A DNA stretch of 64,000 nucleotides from Roseovarius halotolerans (GTDB lineage: Bacteria; Pseudomonadota; Alphaproteobacteria; Rhodobacterales; Rhodobacteraceae): NCBI RefSeq assembly GCF_900172255.1, contig NZ_FWFU01000003.1, positions 558,001-622,000 on the forward strand, written 5' to 3'. The notes under the pieces are model-generated. The model was not told the origin of the DNA and made no database searches. It saw nothing but the letters and a program-made list of their open reading frames with translations. How positions within the stretch are numbered: position 1 is the first letter of the stretch; each line of letters opens with the position of its first letter. Below, in pieces: positions 45,785 to 53,992 of this stretch. The position numbers were made by a program, and so were the translations under genes.

Positions 45785-46948
45785 TCAATAGAACCGCCCG
45801 CGCGCCGACACCGGCCAGACGCATTCCACCTTGCCGCCGCGCAGGCCCACATACCAGTCATGGATATTGCAGGTCGGGTCGCAATGGCCCGGCACCAGCT
45901 TCAGGCGGTCATTCACCCTCAGCACGCCCCTGGGGTCGGCGATGACGCCATGTTCGTCACTGCATGTGATGTATTCAAGATCATCGCCCGCGCGCCCGAA
46001 CACCACAGGCAGGCCGCTATCGACCGATTGCGCCTTCAAACCCGCATCGACCACCGCGCGATCCGCGCGCACATGGCTCATGACGCTGGTCATGAGGAAC
46101 AGCGCGTTCTCCCAGCCCCCCGGCCCGTCCAGCCGCCCGCCTTCGGCATCCTGAACCCGCCCGTAATCGGCATCCATGAAGGCATAGGATCCGCATTGCA
46201 GCTCGGTATAGACGCCGGATTCCGCCTCGAACTGAAAGCTCCCGGTGCCCGCACCGCTGACCACCTCGCAGGGAAGACCGGCCTCTTCCAGCACCGCGAC
46301 CACCTCGCGGGTGATGGCGATGGCGGTCCCGATCCGGGCCTTGCGCTCGTCAAAGCTGCGCAGGTGCTGGGCCGCCCCCTGATAGGCCTGAAGCCCGGCA
46401 AAACGCAGCCCCGGCGCCGCCGCGATGGCGCGCGCGATCTCAAGCGCCGCCGCGCTGTCGGTGACGCCACAGCGCCCCGCGCCGCAGTCGATCTCGACAA
46501 GACAGTCCAGCGTGGTGCCATGACGCGCGACCGCCGCCGACAATTCGGCGACGTTGTCGATATCGTCGATGCAACAGCCCAGCCTTGCGCCCATCCCGGC
46601 CAGACGCGCCAGCCGGTCGATCTGGCGCGGGTCGCGCAACTCGTTGGTCAGAAGAACGTCGCCAATGCCGCCGCGCACGAAAACCTCGGCCTCGCTGACC
46701 TTCTGACAACAGACCCCGCAGGCCCCGCCGATCGCGATCTGCAATTTTGCAAGATCGACGGATTTATGCATCTTGCCATGCACCCGCAGGCGCATTCCCT
46801 GCGCCTTGGCATAGGCGCCCATCTTGCGCAGGTTGCGTTCAAGCGCGTCCATGTCCAGCACTAGGCAGGGGGTCGCGATCTCGGCCTCGTCCATCCCCGG
46901 CAGGGCGGGGATGTCAAAGCCCGGTTCATATCCGTCAAACTTGCTCAT
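45785..46948 (-). CDS. D-threonine aldolase/hydroxyaspartate aldolase-like PLP enzyme (DSD1 family)
   Basis: The 387-residue protein matches the fold type III PLP family of D-threonine aldolase. The PLP Lys is K59 in RVHGKMHK, the end VPGHCDPTCNIHDWYVG holds the His and Asp metal ligands, and the middle EIDCGAGRCGV, GLQAYQGAAQHL and ELQCGSYAFMDADYG agree closely with beta-hydroxyaspartate aldolase (BhcC) of the glycolate-assimilation cycle as I recall it. Other genes of that cycle are not present here, so an orphan 3-hydroxyaspartate or D-threonine aldolase role is the careful reading. Start at 46948 is favoured because the AGG signal would be too close to the earlier ATG at 46957. Confidence 0.85.
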   Translation of the reverse strand: MSKFDGYEPGFDIPALPGMDEAEIATPCLVLDMDALERNLRKMGAYAKAQGMRLRVHGKMHKSVDLAKLQIAIGGACGVCCQKVSEAEVFVRGGIGDVLLTNELRDPRQIDRLARLAGMGARLGCCIDDIDNVAELSAAVARHGTTLDCLVEIDCGAGRCGVTDSAAALEIARAIAAAPGLRFAGLQAYQGAAQHLRSFDERKARIGTAIAITREVVAVLEEAGLPCEVVSGAGTGSFQFEAESGVYTELQCGSYAFMDADYGRVQDAEGGRLDGPGGWENALFLMTSVMSHVRADRAVVDAGLKAQSVDSGLPVVFGRAGDDLEYITCSDEHGVIADPRGVLRVNDRLKLVPGHCDPTCNIHDWYVGLRGGKVECVWPVSARGRFY

Positions 46949-47028
46949 GCGCCGCATCCTGACCCGCCGCCGCGCAGATGAAAAGACGCAAAGCGCGGCC
47001 CGGTCCGGCAGGCCGGAACGTCAGGCGG

Positions 47029-47508
47029 TCACGCCGCGGGATAGCTGTTGAAAACCGTGGCCCCGCCATCGCGCCCGATCAGGTAGACGTTATAGGCCTC
47101 GCGCTGATACTCCGGCCCCATGCCGGGCGAACCATAGGGCATCCCCGGCACCGACAGCCCGACCGCATCGGGGCGCGCCTTCAGAAGCGCACGGATATCG
47201 GCGGGCGGCACATGGCCCTCGATCATGTAACCGGCGATCTTCCCGGTATGGCAGGAGGCCATGCGCGCCGGAATGCCGTTGTCGAGCTTGTAACGGCTCA
47301 GCGCCGTGCCGAAACTGGTTTCGGTCGTCACCTTGAAGCCCTCGGCCTCGAGGATCTCGATCCAGGCCGAACAGCAGCCGCAATTGGGGTCCTTCATGAC
47401 GTGGATTTCAAGCGGTGCGTCGCTGGCCGCCACCGGCAACCCCGCCAGCGCGCCGAATGCCGCCCCGGCGATCAAGAAACTGCGGCGTGAAAAATCGTGC
47501 TGGGTCAT
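47029..47508 (-). CDS. DUF411 family exported metal-binding protein
   Basis: The 159-residue protein carries a Tat-like signal (SRRSFLIAGAAFGALAG) and then the DUF411 block EIHVMKDPNCGCCSAWIEILEAEGF with cysteines 43, 45 and 46, plus a later MASCHTGKIAGYMIEGHVP. The Cys cluster and family context (often with copper genes) suggest copper or other metal binding in the periplasm. It ends SYPAA after a short strand region. The ZIP transporter gene lies 93 bp downstream on the opposite side, suggesting a loose metal theme. Confidence 0.9.
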   Translation of the reverse strand: MTQHDFSRRSFLIAGAAFGALAGLPVAASDAPLEIHVMKDPNCGCCSAWIEILEAEGFKVTTETSFGTALSRYKLDNGIPARMASCHTGKIAGYMIEGHVPPADIRALLKARPDAVGLSVPGMPYGSPGMGPEYQREAYNVYLIGRDGGATVFNSYPAA

Positions 47509-47600
47509 GTCGGGCCTCTTGGAATGATTGCTGCAAGGATAACGCCCGGCGCATCGCCCGCAAGCCCGCAGCCGCCCGCTGACGCGATCGTGTTCACCCC

Positions 47601-48386
47601 TCAGGCCAGCCAGACATCGAGGAACAGCATCACCACCAGCCCCACGGCCAGGCCCAGCGTCGCCTTGTTCTGATGGCCCCGGCGATGGGTCTCGGGAATG
47701 ATCTCGTGGCTGATCACGTAAAGCATCGCGCCCGCCGCAAAGGCCAGCCCCCAGGGCAAGAGCGGCTCGGCGACCGAAATCACACCGGCCCCGATGGCCC
47801 CGCCCACGGGTTCGACCATGCCGGTGAGCGCGGCGATGGACCAGGCGCGCCGCCGGTCATAGCCCTCGCCCAGAAGCGCCACCGCCACGGCCAGCCCCTC
47901 GGGCGCGTTCTGCAGGCCGATCCCGATGGCCAGCGGCATACCGCCCGACAGCCCATGCGCCCCGAACCCGACGCCCACGGCCAGCCCTTCGGGGAAATTG
48001 TGAATGGTGATGGCGATGATGAACAGCCAGACCCGGCGCAGCGAGGCCGCCTCCGGCCCCTCGCGGCCCAGCTTGAAATGCTCATGCGGCAGCGCCTCGT
48101 TCATCAGGTGCACCGCGCCCATGCCGATCAGGATCGAAAGGCAGGTGATCGCCGCCGGAACCGGCCCCGCGCCATAGCTCACCTCGGCGGCATCGAGCGC
48201 GGGAATGATCAGCGAAAAGAACGACGCCGCCAGCATCACGCCCGCGGCAAAACCCAGCGACATGTCGCGAAATGCCTGTCCCGGCATCCGCCCTGCCAAT
48301 ACCGGCGCAGCCCCCACCGCCGTCATCAGGCCAGCGGCAAGACTGCCGAGGAAACCAAGCATAAGGGGCGAAGATATCTCTTCCAT
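47601..48386 (-). CDS. ZIP-family metal transporter (ZupT-like)
   Basis: The 261-residue inner-membrane protein has about eight helices. Helix 4 carries HNFPEG (129-134) and helix 5 the paired NAPEG (160-164), the binuclear metal site of ZIP transporters, and a His-containing loop (NEALPHEHFKLGREG) lies between helices 3 and 4. It takes up zinc or other divalent metals. No Zur-like box was seen in its upstream region (48387-48586, about 200 bp with no gene I can support). Confidence 0.92.
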   Translation of the reverse strand: MEEISSPLMLGFLGSLAAGLMTAVGAAPVLAGRMPGQAFRDMSLGFAAGVMLAASFFSLIIPALDAAEVSYGAGPVPAAITCLSILIGMGAVHLMNEALPHEHFKLGREGPEAASLRRVWLFIIAITIHNFPEGLAVGVGFGAHGLSGGMPLAIGIGLQNAPEGLAVAVALLGEGYDRRRAWSIAALTGMVEPVGGAIGAGVISVAEPLLPWGLAFAAGAMLYVISHEIIPETHRRGHQNKATLGLAVGLVVMLFLDVWLA

Positions 48387-48586
48387 GAAAACCTTCCGGC
48401 ATCGTCAAAGGGCAGCCGCGCCAAAACGCGGCCGCCCCCGTTAGACGCCACTGCGCAAGCATGTTCAAGGGCTGCGCGTGCGGTGGTCCCGGAGCTTGAC
48501 GGTCGCCTGTCCCGCCATTTCTGCATCAGGCGTCATACCCGTAGCGGCGTGCAGCCCACTCACGCTGGAAAACAGCGGCCGCGCGC

Positions 48587-49831
48587 TCAGGACGCCCATT
48601 CACCCTTGCGAAAGACCGGCACCCGCGTGCCGTCGGCGGCGATGCCGTCGATATCGGTGTCGGCCCCGCCGATCATCCAGTCCACATGGATCAGGCTGGC
48701 GTTGCCGCCCCGGCTTTCGATCTCCTGCGCGCTCAGATCGCCGCCATCCCTGAAACACTTGGAATAGCATTGCCCCAGGGCGATATGGCAAGCGGCATTC
48801 TCGTCATAAAGCGTGTTGTAGAACAACAGCCCCGATTGCGAGATCGGCGAGGAATGCGGCACCAGCGCCACCTCGCCCAGCCGCCGCGCGCCGTCATCCG
48901 TATCCAGCAGCTTCTGCAACACCGCCTCGCCCTTCGTCGCGCTGGCATGCGTGATGCGTCCGCCCTCGAAACGCATCTCGATTCCCTCGATCAGGCTGCC
49001 CTGATGCGAAAGCGGCTTGGTGGCGCGCACATGCCCCTCGGTGCGTAGCGCATGGGGCGTCGTGAACACCTCCTCGGTCGGAATGTTGGGGTTGCAGGTC
49101 ACGCCGTTGCGCGCGCTCGAGGCCCCGCCCTGCCATTCATGCCCATCCGCGAGGCCGACCACCAGGTCGGTGCCCGGCCCGGTGAAATGCAACGCATCGA
49201 ACGCCTGCTCGTTCAGCCAGCGCGTGCGCGCCCGCAGCCTCTCGTTATGGGCCTGCCATGCGGCGACGGGATCGTCTTCGCCCTCCACCCGCGAGGCGGC
49301 GAAGATCGCTTCGGCCAGCCGCGCGACCGCCGCGTCCTCGTCGAGATCGGGAAAGATGCGCCGCGCCCAGGCCGCGCCGGGATAGCTCACGATCGACCAG
49401 TTGATGTCGAAATTCGCGATCTTTTCCAGCGCCGGCTTGTAGGCCATCGCATTGGCCTTGCCCACCCGCGCCACGCGGGCCGGGTCCTCATCGGCCAGCA
49501 GCATCGGATCGTCACCGACGATCGCCATGCGCGCCGCACCGCCCGCAAAGGCCTCGGCCATACCATCGAACAGCCAGCCCGGCGCGCGGTCAAAGCTCGA
49601 CTCCCGCGCATTGCGATAGCGCGCCAGCGTCAGCGCCTCATCCCCCAGGATCGGCGTCACCAGCCCCGCCCCCGCGCGATAGGCCTCGGCCACGATCCGG
49701 CGCACCAGCGGCAATGCCTCGACCGGCGCGCTCAGCACCAGGTCCTGCCCCTCCTGAAGGTTCAGCCCCACCTTCACGGCCAGCTCGGCCAGGCGGTCCA
49801 GGTTCTGTTCGTGATCGTGTTCGATTGTCAT
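48587..49831 (-). CDS. Aminopeptidase, M29 family
   Basis: The 414-residue metallopeptidase trims N-terminal residues from peptides in the cytoplasm. It opens NLDRLAELAVKVGLNLQEGQDLVLSAP and has the metal-site blocks NIPTEEVFTTP, EGIEMRFEGGRI, LGEVALVPHSSPISQSGLLFYNTLYDENAACHIALGQCY and IHVDWMIGGADTDIDG, typical of AmpS/AmpT enzymes. Length fits. A GGGGAA ribosome binding site lies before the ATG at 49831; longer frames lack it. No operon partner is close. Confidence 0.93.
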   Translation of the reverse strand: MTIEHDHEQNLDRLAELAVKVGLNLQEGQDLVLSAPVEALPLVRRIVAEAYRAGAGLVTPILGDEALTLARYRNARESSFDRAPGWLFDGMAEAFAGGAARMAIVGDDPMLLADEDPARVARVGKANAMAYKPALEKIANFDINWSIVSYPGAAWARRIFPDLDEDAAVARLAEAIFAASRVEGEDDPVAAWQAHNERLRARTRWLNEQAFDALHFTGPGTDLVVGLADGHEWQGGASSARNGVTCNPNIPTEEVFTTPHALRTEGHVRATKPLSHQGSLIEGIEMRFEGGRITHASATKGEAVLQKLLDTDDGARRLGEVALVPHSSPISQSGLLFYNTLYDENAACHIALGQCYSKCFRDGGDLSAQEIESRGGNASLIHVDWMIGGADTDIDGIAADGTRVPVFRKGEWAS

Positions 49832-49970
49832 GGTTTTCCCCGGTATTCTCGCGCATTGCGCGCCACGTTCTGCCAAGCCCCCCGAAAGGTCAAGCCGCGC
49901 GCGGGCGCTCAAATGCAAAGGGCCGCGCCAGTCAAGCGGCACGGCCCCGGTTCACTTCAGATCGCGGCGT

Positions 49971-50090
49971 TCAGCCGTTCTTGCGGCGAAAATGCAGCTC
50001 GCGCATCAGGGCCTTGGCGGCCAGGTGCATCCCCGAATTCTGCAATTCGTCGATACGCTGTTCGATCTCTTCATCGGTCATGTGGCTCAT
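49971..50090 (-). CDS. 39-residue conserved-looking microprotein
   Basis: A very short gene with a strong ribosome binding site (AGAAGGAGAGAG) 2-3 nt from the signal to the ATG at 50090. It starts MSHMTDEEIEQRIDELQNSG and continues MHLAAKALMRELHFRRKNG. The first half is an acidic helix and the second a basic one, like a small amphipathic helical hairpin. No family is known to me. It lies 140 bp upstream of the M29 aminopeptidase on the same strand, and downstream of a 281-bp stretch (50091-50371) in which I see no gene. Confidence 0.65.
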   Translation of the reverse strand: MSHMTDEEIEQRIDELQNSGMHLAAKALMRELHFRRKNG

Positions 50091-50371
50091 GGCTCTCTCC
50101 TTCTGGTCTGTTGTCCGGTCGATCCACCGGGGCGCCGGACCAAAAGGTCCGCCCCCGCAGAATTGCGTTACGCGCCAAGACCGCCTGATACCGGGGTCTG
50201 CATCGGCCTGTCGCCGAGAGCTGATACGCTAACGCTCGGGCCAGGCATTCACCCCGGCCCCGCGTGCAGGGACAAGCAACGCTTCAATCACCCGCACGGA
50301 TTGTGAAGGCTATATCGCCTCTCAGGGCGCGAACATCAACCCCCCGGCCCCGGGACCGGACCGCCGACCGC

Positions 50372-50734
50372 TCAGTCCCCGCCCGAATCCCCACCGGGGC
50401 GCAAGAGCGATTGCGCCGTGTAGACCAGGATCGCCAGCCCGACCGCCCCCGCGCCCGCAACGCCCAGAAGCACGATCCAGTCCACCGGCCCGCCGATATC
50501 CGCCAGCGCCGAATTGGTCATCCGGAGAACGAACATCACCGCCGCGACCGCCCCCAGGGGCATGAACAACTGCGCCAGCAGGAATTTGCGCGCCGACATG
50601 TGCCGGTCGCGGACCAGCACGTAAAGATAGGCCACGGTGATGATCGCCGCGATTGCCACCATCGCCCAGAACAGGCCCCGCCCGAACACTTCCTCGAACA
50701 CGGCCAGCAGGGTTGCGAATGTCAGTTCCTTCAT
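50372..50734 (-). CDS. Small integral membrane protein, DUF5368-like
   Basis: The 120-residue protein has three to four membrane helices: GLFWAMVAIAAIITVAYLYVLV, AQLFMPLGAVAAVMFVLRMT, and WIVLLGVAGAGAVGLAILVYT. The opening MKELTFATLLAVFEEVFGRG and RDRHMSARKFL recall the DUF5368 family from memory. It starts 12 bp after the SQR-like gene's stop, so the two are cotranscribed. A role in assisting the flavoprotein or its electron carrier in the membrane is only an inference. Confidence 0.7.
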   Translation of the reverse strand: MKELTFATLLAVFEEVFGRGLFWAMVAIAAIITVAYLYVLVRDRHMSARKFLLAQLFMPLGAVAAVMFVLRMTNSALADIGGPVDWIVLLGVAGAGAVGLAILVYTAQSLLRPGGDSGGD

Positions 50735-50746
50735 GGTCGTTCCTCC

Positions 50747-52114
50747 TCAGACCTTGCCGCGCAGCATGGCGTTATAGGTGGGCTTGAGCGCGATTTCCTT
50801 CATCAGCCAGGAAATCCACAGCTCTTCCAGCGGGGCGATCACACCGGGGAAAGACGGCGTCAGGCGGTTCTCGTAATCGAACTCGATCAGCATGGCACGG
50901 CCGATCTTGGTGATCATCGGACAGGAGGTATAGCCGTTATAGATCGCGCTGCCCTCGCGCCCGTCCAGCTCGGCGACCAGATGATCCTCGACCACCGGCA
51001 CCTGCCACTTGACCGATGCGGCAGTCTTGCCCTTGGGCACGCCGTTGATATCGCCCACCCCGAAGACATTGGGATAGCGGCGATGTCGCAGCGTGCCGGG
51101 ATCGACCTCGATCCATCCCTGGCCGACCCACCTGTCGGCCCAGCTCAGGCCCGACTCGCGCACCACCTGCGGCGCGCGCTGCGGCGGGATCACATTGGTG
51201 AAATCGAAACCGATCTTCACCTCGCGCTCGGGCGTCACGGTCACGGTGCCGTCCGCCGCCAGCGCGCGGCTTTCCGGCACACGGTAATGCGCCGTTTTCG
51301 CGCCCGCGTCGATGCCCGTCAGAACATGGTTCCAGCGCACGTCGAAACCGCGTTCGTCAAAGATCAGCTTGGCCTTCTCGTCGACCACCGGCACCGAGAA
51401 CAGCGACTTGCCATGCGCCGCATAGACGATCTGCGAGGCATCGCGCCGCCCCTTGCGGCGCAGGTAGTCATCGGTCAGGAACGTGTATTTCAGCGGTGCA
51501 CCCGCGCATTTCATCTCGGTCGCGGGGCGCCCGAACAGCGCCACACCGCCCTTGTCGGTGAACGCGTCCATCGCGCGCCAGGTGGCTTCGGCCTGCTCTG
51601 GCCCGGCATAAAGCGCGCCGATCCCGTTCTGCCCCACCATGTCGAGCGAGAACCCCTCGACCGCATCCCAGTCCAGCGAGAGCCCCGTGGCCACGACCAA
51701 GTAGTCATAGTCCAGCCTGCTGCCCGACGCCGTGGTGACGATCTGCGCGTCGGGGTCGATCGCGGCGGCATGTTCCGCCACCCATTTTACCCCGTCCGAC
51801 AGCCAGTCGCCGGTGTCGCTCAGCGTGTAGCTCGCCGGTTTGAGACCGGCGGCGACCAGCGTGAAACCGGGCTGGTACCAATGTTGCTGGCGACCGTCCA
51901 CGATGGTGATACTCGCCCCCTCAAGGCGCTCCGTCAGCCGGTTGGCCATCGCCGTGCCCGCCGCGCCCGCACCCAGGATCACGATCTTGGCGCTCGTGCG
52001 CACCGGCTCGGCCCGTGCCGTCCCCGGCCCCGCTACGGCCAGCGCCGCCGCTCCCCCTGCCGCCAGCCCGAGAAACCCGCGTCGCGATGTCGCCCCCTTC
52101 ATGAACTCTTCCAT
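50747..52114 (-). CDS. Sulfide:quinone reductase-like FAD oxidoreductase, Tat-exported
   Basis: The 455-residue flavoprotein has a twin-arginine signal (SRRGFLGLAAGGAAALAVAG), the FAD motif AKIVILGAGAAGTAMANRL, and two candidate redox cysteines, C203 in EMKCAGAPLKY and C398 in YTSCPMITK, at positions like the essential pair of SQR. A typical third cysteine is not seen. It would oxidise sulfide or persulfide and pass electrons to quinone. The operator upstream at 52147 supports sulfide control. An alternative ATG (52102) is possible. Export is unusual for cytoplasm-facing SQR and suggests periplasmic action. Confidence 0.82.
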   Translation of the reverse strand: MEEFMKGATSRRGFLGLAAGGAAALAVAGPGTARAEPVRTSAKIVILGAGAAGTAMANRLTERLEGASITIVDGRQQHWYQPGFTLVAAGLKPASYTLSDTGDWLSDGVKWVAEHAAAIDPDAQIVTTASGSRLDYDYLVVATGLSLDWDAVEGFSLDMVGQNGIGALYAGPEQAEATWRAMDAFTDKGGVALFGRPATEMKCAGAPLKYTFLTDDYLRRKGRRDASQIVYAAHGKSLFSVPVVDEKAKLIFDERGFDVRWNHVLTGIDAGAKTAHYRVPESRALAADGTVTVTPEREVKIGFDFTNVIPPQRAPQVVRESGLSWADRWVGQGWIEVDPGTLRHRRYPNVFGVGDINGVPKGKTAASVKWQVPVVEDHLVAELDGREGSAIYNGYTSCPMITKIGRAMLIEFDYENRLTPSFPGVIAPLEELWISWLMKEIALKPTYNAMLRGKV

Positions 52115-52146
52115 TCCCTCACCTCATCGCCATTGTCATCACTCAT

Positions 52147-52162
52147 ATTCAACTGTGGGAAT
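52147..52162. promoter_or_regulatory. ATTC-N8-GAAT operator, SqrR/BigR type
   Basis: The site is ATTC, then AACTGTGG, then GAAT, exactly the half-site and spacing pattern of SqrR/BigR, persulfide-sensing ArsR-type repressors. Extended arms read ATATTC and GAATGT. It lies 33 nt before the SQR-like start codon. A separate 13-bp palindrome (GAATT GGC AATTC) is 64 nt further upstream at 52226-52238. No ArsR-type repressor gene lies in the window. Confidence 0.65.
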
Positions 52163-52275
52163 GTATAGCATGTTCGCGCAGCGCGCATTGATCCCGGCCC
52201 TCTCCTGCCGCGACCTGTCGCCGCAGAATTGGCAATTCAGGATCTTGCCGGTGGCCTTCGCGTCAGGCGGCGGCC

Positions 52276-53046
52276 CTAGGCCGCACCGCCCCAGACCTTC
52301 GCCAGCATCCAGATGCCCATGCCGGTCATCATCAGGTTCTCGGTCAGCGAGACGAAGCCCAGCGGCACCTCGCTGTCCCCCCCCACGCAGGCGCATTTCA
52401 ATTCGCGCCGGTCGATATAGACCGCCTTGAACACGCTCGCGGCCCCGACCAAGCCGATGAACAGCGCCACCGGCGCCGACACCAGCGTCAGCACCCCGGC
52501 GATCATCAGCACCCCCGCGCCGGTCTCCGCGAAGGGATAGACATAGCTGTAAGGCACATATCGCCGCGCCAGCAGGTCGTAATTGAGGAACATGGTCGAG
52601 AAACTCTCGACATCCTTCAGCTTCTGCAGGCCAAGCAGCACCATCGCGATCGCGACGAACCACTCGATCACCCGCACCGAGAAGATCCCGCGCCCGGATA
52701 CGAAACCCACCGCCAGCGCCATCAGAGCCGCCACCGTGAACAGCGCGACAACGGGCTGATAGGCCCCCGCAAAACCGCGCGCCTTTCCGAAATGCGCGCG
52801 CAGGGCATCATGCCCGCCGATCCTCTCACCCTCGATGAAACTCTGTGGCGTGGTCTCCACCTCATGGCGCTGCATGAACGTCTCGACCTCCTCGCGGGTT
52901 CTCAGATGGTGATCCTCCACCTCATACCCCTCGCGCTCCAGCAGCTCCTTCGATTTGAGCCCGTATGGGCACAGATGATCCGGCATCACCATCCGGTAGA
53001 GCGCCGCGCGCCCTGCTTTGTCCTTGCCGCTTGCCGTCATGCTCAT
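52276..53046 (-). CDS. Glutaredoxin-MauE/DoxX membrane fusion protein
   Basis: The 256-residue protein joins an N-terminal glutaredoxin fold (residues about 14-90, LYRMVMPDHLCPYGLKSKELLEREGYEVEDHHLRTREEVETFM and TTPQSFIEGERIGGHDALRAHF) with a C-terminal four-helix MauE/DoxX domain. The redox motif is CPYG, with a single Cys26 rather than CPYC, like monothiol glutaredoxins. Such fusions pass reducing power across the membrane or handle persulfides. GGAGAGAG lies before the ATG at 53046. The gene is 20 bp after the DUF305 gene in the same direction. Confidence 0.85.
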   Translation of the reverse strand: MSMTASGKDKAGRAALYRMVMPDHLCPYGLKSKELLEREGYEVEDHHLRTREEVETFMQRHEVETTPQSFIEGERIGGHDALRAHFGKARGFAGAYQPVVALFTVAALMALAVGFVSGRGIFSVRVIEWFVAIAMVLLGLQKLKDVESFSTMFLNYDLLARRYVPYSYVYPFAETGAGVLMIAGVLTLVSAPVALFIGLVGAASVFKAVYIDRRELKCACVGGDSEVPLGFVSLTENLMMTGMGIWMLAKVWGGAA

Positions 53047-53065
53047 CTCTCTCCTTTCCGGGCGA

Positions 53066-53551
53066 TCATTCGGCCTTCTGGCGCCCGGTGCCCTCGGGCG
53101 CATCGCCATTGGCCTCGATATCGTCGATATAGCGTTTCATTTCCTCGATCTCGCCGCGCTGCGCCTCGATGATGGCGTCGGCCAGCGCCCTGACGCGCGG
53201 GTCCGAGAGCTCGGCGCGCTCGCTGGTCAGGATCGCGATCGAATGATGCGGGATCATCGCCTTCATCCAGGCCACGTCCCCCACCGTCTCCTGCGAGCGC
53301 ACCAGCCAGAGAGACGCCGCGAACACCACGACCGCGCCCGCGACAATGGCGATATTCGCCCGCCGGCTGGCATACATCGCCCACATGAATCCCAGCATGA
53401 TCACCGCCATCGCCGAGCCCATGTAAAGCGCCATCCAAAGCCGCGTCTGCGAGAAAAAGACGTGATCCATCGCATAGGTATTGAGATACATCAGCCCATA
53501 CATCGCGACAGTGGATGTCGCGATCATCGACAGAAACCGTGCATAACCCAT
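53066..53551 (-). CDS. DUF305 membrane-anchored protein
   Basis: The 161-residue protein has three membrane spans at the N-terminus (about residues 5-25, 38-58, 66-82), then a DUF305 region with MKAMIPHHSIAILTSERAELSDPRVRALADAIIEAQRGEIEEMKRYIDDIE. The paired His of PHHS and helical Glu-rich stretch fit the ferritin-like, copper-linked DUF305 fold. An AGGAGG ribosome binding site precedes the ATG. It leads the run DUF305, glutaredoxin-MauE, with SQR and DUF5368 genes following after an operator. Confidence 0.88.
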   Translation of the reverse strand: MGYARFLSMIATSTVAMYGLMYLNTYAMDHVFFSQTRLWMALYMGSAMAVIMLGFMWAMYASRRANIAIVAGAVVVFAASLWLVRSQETVGDVAWMKAMIPHHSIAILTSERAELSDPRVRALADAIIEAQRGEIEEMKRYIDDIEANGDAPEGTGRQKAE

Positions 53552-53992
53552 TGCACCACCTCCTATGTAGGTAACGCAGCACCCGCCGAAGGGTTCGCCC
53601 TGCCGCGAAATCTTTCCCGCCGCCCCTTCATCTGGCCCGAAATACCTCGGGGGGTCCGGGGGGCTGGCCCCCCGGCGGCGCCCGGATTGTTACCGATCCG
53701 GGCAAGCGCGCGGGTCAGCACAGCAAGGGTGCGTTTTCGCAGGGTCCGCTGAAACAATTCAAGTCGCTGAAAAATAAGTACTTCCCGTCCCGCCTCAGCG
53801 CCTCGCTCGCGGCTCCTTGAGCCGTTAGCATCGCTTGCATCACGGCGCCGGGGGGCGGCGTGAGCGGCTTTTCACATCGCCGGGCCACGGCTATCGCCAG
53901 CGCCATTCGGGGCGCATCTTGGAGTCACAGAACGCGGCACAGCCCGCATCGAACGAAACAGACACCAATCAGGAAACCCGAAAGGAAATGAC
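53552..53992. other. 441-bp gene-free region with a 53-bp repeat
   Basis: This divergent region between DUF305 (minus) and the small secreted protein (plus) holds the 53-bp repeat at 53623-53675. Downstream of the repeat, 53690-53960 has weak coding appearance on the minus strand (an open frame from 53906 to 53715) but no ribosome binding site or recognisable fold. No tRNA or known RNA was seen. The promoter for the gene at 53993 should lie here. Confidence 0.5.
53623..53675. repeat. 53-bp intergenic repeat with G-run hairpin, copy 2
   Basis: The element begins CCCCTTCATCTGGCCC, then GAAATACCTC and a hairpin CCGGGGGGC TG GCCCCCCGG. It differs from the copy at 18626-18678 at three positions, all in the left half. 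Here it lies in a divergent region, not between stop codons, which argues against a pure terminator role. Confidence 0.8.

Noticed and set aside
48387..48586. Search for a Zur box or small gene before the ZIP transporter
   Set aside because: No AT-rich dyad of Zur type and no frame longer than about 17 codons with a ribosome binding site.
53715..53906. 63-residue open frame on the minus strand in the region before the small secreted protein
   Set aside because: No ribosome binding site, no recognisable fold and no operon context; kept only as part of the unexplained region.
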